Assembly (NCBI GenBank): GCA_012317185.1 | Contig: CP048838.1 | Coordinates: 1,178,001-1,242,000, forward strand | Origin: [Clostridium] innocuum | GTDB taxonomy: Bacteria; Bacillota_I; Bacilli_A; Erysipelotrichales; Erysipelotrichaceae | Length of the DNA stretch: 64,000 bases | Direction of reading: 5' to 3' | In this document: positions 62,517-64,000 of the stretch, in pieces | Layout of the letters: each line of letters opens with the position of its first letter | Numbering within the stretch: the first letter of the stretch is position 1 | Made by a program: the position numbers and the translations under genes | The notes under the pieces: model-generated | Database searches by the model: none | What the model saw: only the letters and a program-made list of their open reading frames with translations | What the model was told of the DNA's origin: nothing

Positions 62517-62643
62517 AAAAAAGACCTCCTTCTTACAGGAGGGATGTAGATACGCCTCCTGTATTTTGATTTATACAACTTCGATATGGACTTTCGGGCT
62601 CAGGAGACATACAAACACCTTCTTTCTCAACTTAGCTATTATA
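62517..62643 (-). promoter_or_regulatory. corA leader with mutually exclusive hairpins and extended -10 promoter
   Basis: On the minus strand an extended -10 TGTTATAAT (62638-62643 core) would start RNA near 62631. Four segments then follow: A, TCTCCTG (62601-62607); B, ACAGGAGG (62555-62562); C, CCTCCTGT (62535-62542); D, AGGAGG (62525-62530), the corA ribosome site. B pairs with A (6-7 bp) or with C (8 bp, perfect). C pairs with B or with D (CCTCCT-AGGAGG, 6 bp, 6-nt loop). A:B therefore frees C to hide the ribosome site, and B:C exposes it. Confidence 0.7.
62533..62610 (-). CDS. corA leader peptide candidate (25 aa, proline/acidic start)
   Basis: A 26-codon frame in the corA leader: MSPEPESPYRSCINQN then TGGVSTSLL and TAA. 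GAAGGTG sits 5-8 bases upstream of its ATG. The stop lies in segment C and is 16 bases before the corA ATG, with the corA ribosome site in between. Pro at positions 3, 5 and 8 with Glu at 4 and 6 resembles known Mg2+-responsive leader peptides such as Salmonella MgtL (EPDP-type start), where acidic/proline runs destabilise the ribosome at low Mg2+. Similarity in design is inference. Confidence 0.6.
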   Translation of the reverse strand: MSPEPESPYRSCINQNTGGVSTSLL

Positions 62644-62741
62644 ACATAAAAATAGAATTGTGGGAGTGTGTGCGGGAAGGAAAAATCAGAAATTTGGCAG
62701 AAATATGGTACAATAGGGATAAATGAGGAGATGAATGGGAT

Positions 62742-63650
62742 ATGAAGGTTCGATTTTATGATTCTGTACAGGATGTAAAGCTGAGGTTTGCCGTGATTGC
62801 TGTGTGGTGCAGGAGTGGATGGCTGTTTGTACGCCACAGGGAACGTGATACATGGGAGCTGCCCGGGGGACATCGGGAAGCGGGGGAAAGCATTGATGCC
62901 TGTGCCCAAAGAGAGCTGCTTGAGGAAACGGGAATCGCAGATGCCCGTATGAAGCGTATCTGTGTGTATTCGGTTGAAGGCAAAACACGGGTGAATGAAA
63001 CAGGTGAGGAAAGCTTCGGCATGCTGTATCAGGCAGAGGCTTCCTCCTTCAAAGAGCTGCCGCAGAGTGAAATTGCGGAGGTAAGGTGCATGACTGCGCT
63101 CCCAGAGGCCTTGACATATCCGGCAATTCAGCCGCTCCTTTTTCATATGGCTATAAAAAGCTGTCTTCGATATGAGCTTTTTGACGGCTGTAATCCCGAT
63201 GACTCGCGTGCAGTATTAAAGCAGCTTCCGGAATGGTTTGGTCTACCGGATGCTTTGGAGGAATATGTACAGAAAAGCAGGGAGATGAAAACCGTCGGCT
63301 GTTATTTCAAGAATTACATGGTTGGCTTTCTGTCACTAAAAAAGACCAGTCCAAAGGCGATGGAGGTTTATGTTATGGGTATTCTTCCGCAGCTGCATCG
63401 TATGGGAATCGGTACGAGACTGATGCGGATGGCAGAACAGGAGGTAGAAAAAGCGGCAATGCAGTATCTGCAGGTGAAAACATTATCTCCTAAGGTGCAG
63501 GATCCCGATTATTTGAAAACCTACGCCTTTTATGAAAGAATGGGGTTCTGTCCGCTGGAGGTGCTGCCATTGTGGGATGAATGGAATCCGTGTCAGCTCA
63601 TGGTGAAGTACATTGCGATGAAGCAGCAGCCTGCTTTGTGTAAGCCTTGA
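62742..63650 (+). CDS. Nudix hydrolase fused to a GNAT acetyltransferase
   Basis: 302 residues. Residues 1-140 are a Nudix domain: the Nudix box is GGHREAGESIDACAQRELLE followed by ETGI, with all catalytic Glu. Residues 150-295 are a GNAT domain: YMVGFLSLKK, GILPQLHRMGIGTRLMRMAE (acetyl-CoA loop HRMGIG) and YERMGFCPLE. The protein cleaves a nucleoside-diphosphate-type bond and transfers an acetyl group; possibly steps on one substrate. The ATG follows GAGGAG at a distance of about 12. Antiparallel to the corA leader. Confidence 0.88.
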   Translation: MKVRFYDSVQDVKLRFAVIAVWCRSGWLFVRHRERDTWELPGGHREAGESIDACAQRELLEETGIADARMKRICVYSVEGKTRVNETGEESFGMLYQAEASSFKELPQSEIAEVRCMTALPEALTYPAIQPLLFHMAIKSCLRYELFDGCNPDDSRAVLKQLPEWFGLPDALEEYVQKSREMKTVGCYFKNYMVGFLSLKKTSPKAMEVYVMGILPQLHRMGIGTRLMRMAEQEVEKAAMQYLQVKTLSPKVQDPDYLKTYAFYERMGFCPLEVLPLWDEWNPCQLMVKYIAMKQQPALCKP

Positions 63651-63747
63651 ACTGCTACAGTAATTTGATTGGTAGTTGTACAGACACGCATTAAGGTAGT
63701 ATATAAAAAGAATAGCGTATCATCCCTTCGTATGCATATCTATGTAA

Positions 63748-63785
63748 TAAAAAAAATAGACGAAACAAGAAATCGCCTATTTTTT
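63748..63785. terminator. Bidirectional terminator
   Basis: ATAGACGA and TCGCCTAT arms (one mismatch) flanked by an A-run and a T-run, serving the Nudix-GNAT gene and the partial gene to the right. Confidence 0.65.
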
Positions 63786-63826
63786 GCAGCTTTGCGCAGG
63801 TACAAGCTTTTTTAATCCGTAATATG

Positions 63827-64000
63827 TTAATAATAAATCGATGCCTTCACTTCCTCTACCTTTTTCCTTCCCTCCAGCTTTTCAATGATGGCGAAGGCAA
63901 AATCAATCACAGCGGCTGCACTTCTTCCGGTGATGATTGTTCCATCAATTACCGCATACTGATCCACATACGTTCCGCCGAAATCCTCATTCATACTTGT
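63827..64000 (-). CDS. DJ-1/PfpI family protein, C-terminal part (N-terminus beyond window)
   Basis: The minus-strand frame enters at 64000 and ends at 63827, 57 residues: NEDFGGTYVDQYAVIDGTII, TGRSAAAVIDFAFAIIEKLE and VKASIYY. The GRSAAAVIDFA segment is the conserved late motif of DJ-1/YajL/ThiJ proteins (class I glutamine-amidotransferase-like fold). The catalytic Cys is outside the window. Role in glyoxal detoxification or oxidative stress is known for the family. Confidence 0.8.
   Translation of the reverse strand, partial: TSMNEDFGGTYVDQYAVIDGTIITGRSAAAVIDFAFAIIEKLEGRKKVEEVKASIYY

Noticed and set aside
62517..62640. M-box or other known Mg2+ riboswitch before corA
   Set aside because: The leader is too short and lacks the conserved M-box helices; only the peptide frame and competing hairpins are supported.
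62571..63146. 191-codon minus-strand frame opposite the Nudix domain
   Set aside because: Shadow of the Nudix-GNAT gene, which has clear motifs on the plus strand; the real minus-strand signal there is only the corA leader.
1..64000. CRISPR arrays, rRNA or tRNA genes
   Set aside because: No regularly spaced direct repeats and no cloverleaf or rRNA-like segment was noticed on reading; a tRNAscan-type search would settle this.

Overview
The window looks like chromosome of a low-to-mid-GC anaerobic Firmicute, most likely an Erysipelotrichaceae member of the [Clostridium] innocuum type. This is a judgement from protein flavour: short-form HisG with HisZ, a flavodiiron protein, a Bcd-like acyl-CoA dehydrogenase, a GH112 phosphorylase and T-box regulation. 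It was not made by any search. Both ends cut through genes: a methyltransferase on the left and a DJ-1/PfpI protein on the right. I saw no rRNA, tRNA or CRISPR array.

Layout. 0-21.3 kb is ordinary housekeeping and membrane content: two SAM methyltransferases, an Xre/TPR-like regulator, an LPG-synthase-type membrane protein, an EAL phosphodiesterase, FluC/CrcB, a MATE pump, two HAD phosphatases, a lipid kinase, dCMP deaminase, Tpx, a split ThrE exporter followed by a U32 protein, an HD hydrolase, and a TVP38 protein / 29-aa micropeptide / response regulator / histidine kinase operon. 21.4-29.6 kb is a visibly AT-richer accessory stretch: a frameshifted GNAT gene, an orphan YhcG-type nuclease, a PadR/hydrolase operon, an IS256-family remnant, a MATE pump facing its own PadR regulator across matching palindromes, and an ABC-2 permease pseudogene. 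29.6-49.6 kb holds a FAD/Rieske oxidoreductase, an alpha/beta hydrolase / MurF-like ligase / Ddl operon, an AraC regulator facing a GH112 phosphorylase, a lipoprotein, the flavodiiron plus acyl-CoA dehydrogenase operon, PNP, RarA, a SIS protein and a small Xre module. 50.0-57.7 kb is a ten-gene histidine operon (hisZGDCBHAFIE) under a T-box leader with a CAC specifier. 57.8-64 kb has an AraC/GyrI regulator, YeiH, a DUF308 protein, two gene remnants, CorA and a Nudix-GNAT fusion.

The two most interesting systems are these. (1) The corA 5' leader (62517-62643, minus strand) encodes a 25-codon peptide with a proline/acidic start (MSPEPESP), preceded by a Shine-Dalgarno sequence. The peptide gene overlaps three segments that can pair in mutually exclusive ways, and the last of them can sequester the corA Shine-Dalgarno. 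This is the architecture expected of a Mg2+-sensing translation attenuator. (2) A single polypeptide joins an acyl-CoA dehydrogenase, the FAD domain of ETF-alpha and a rubredoxin, and is co-transcribed with a flavodiiron O2/NO reductase. This suggests a short electron chain from acyl-CoA to O2, with Fur/PerR-like palindromes in the promoter.
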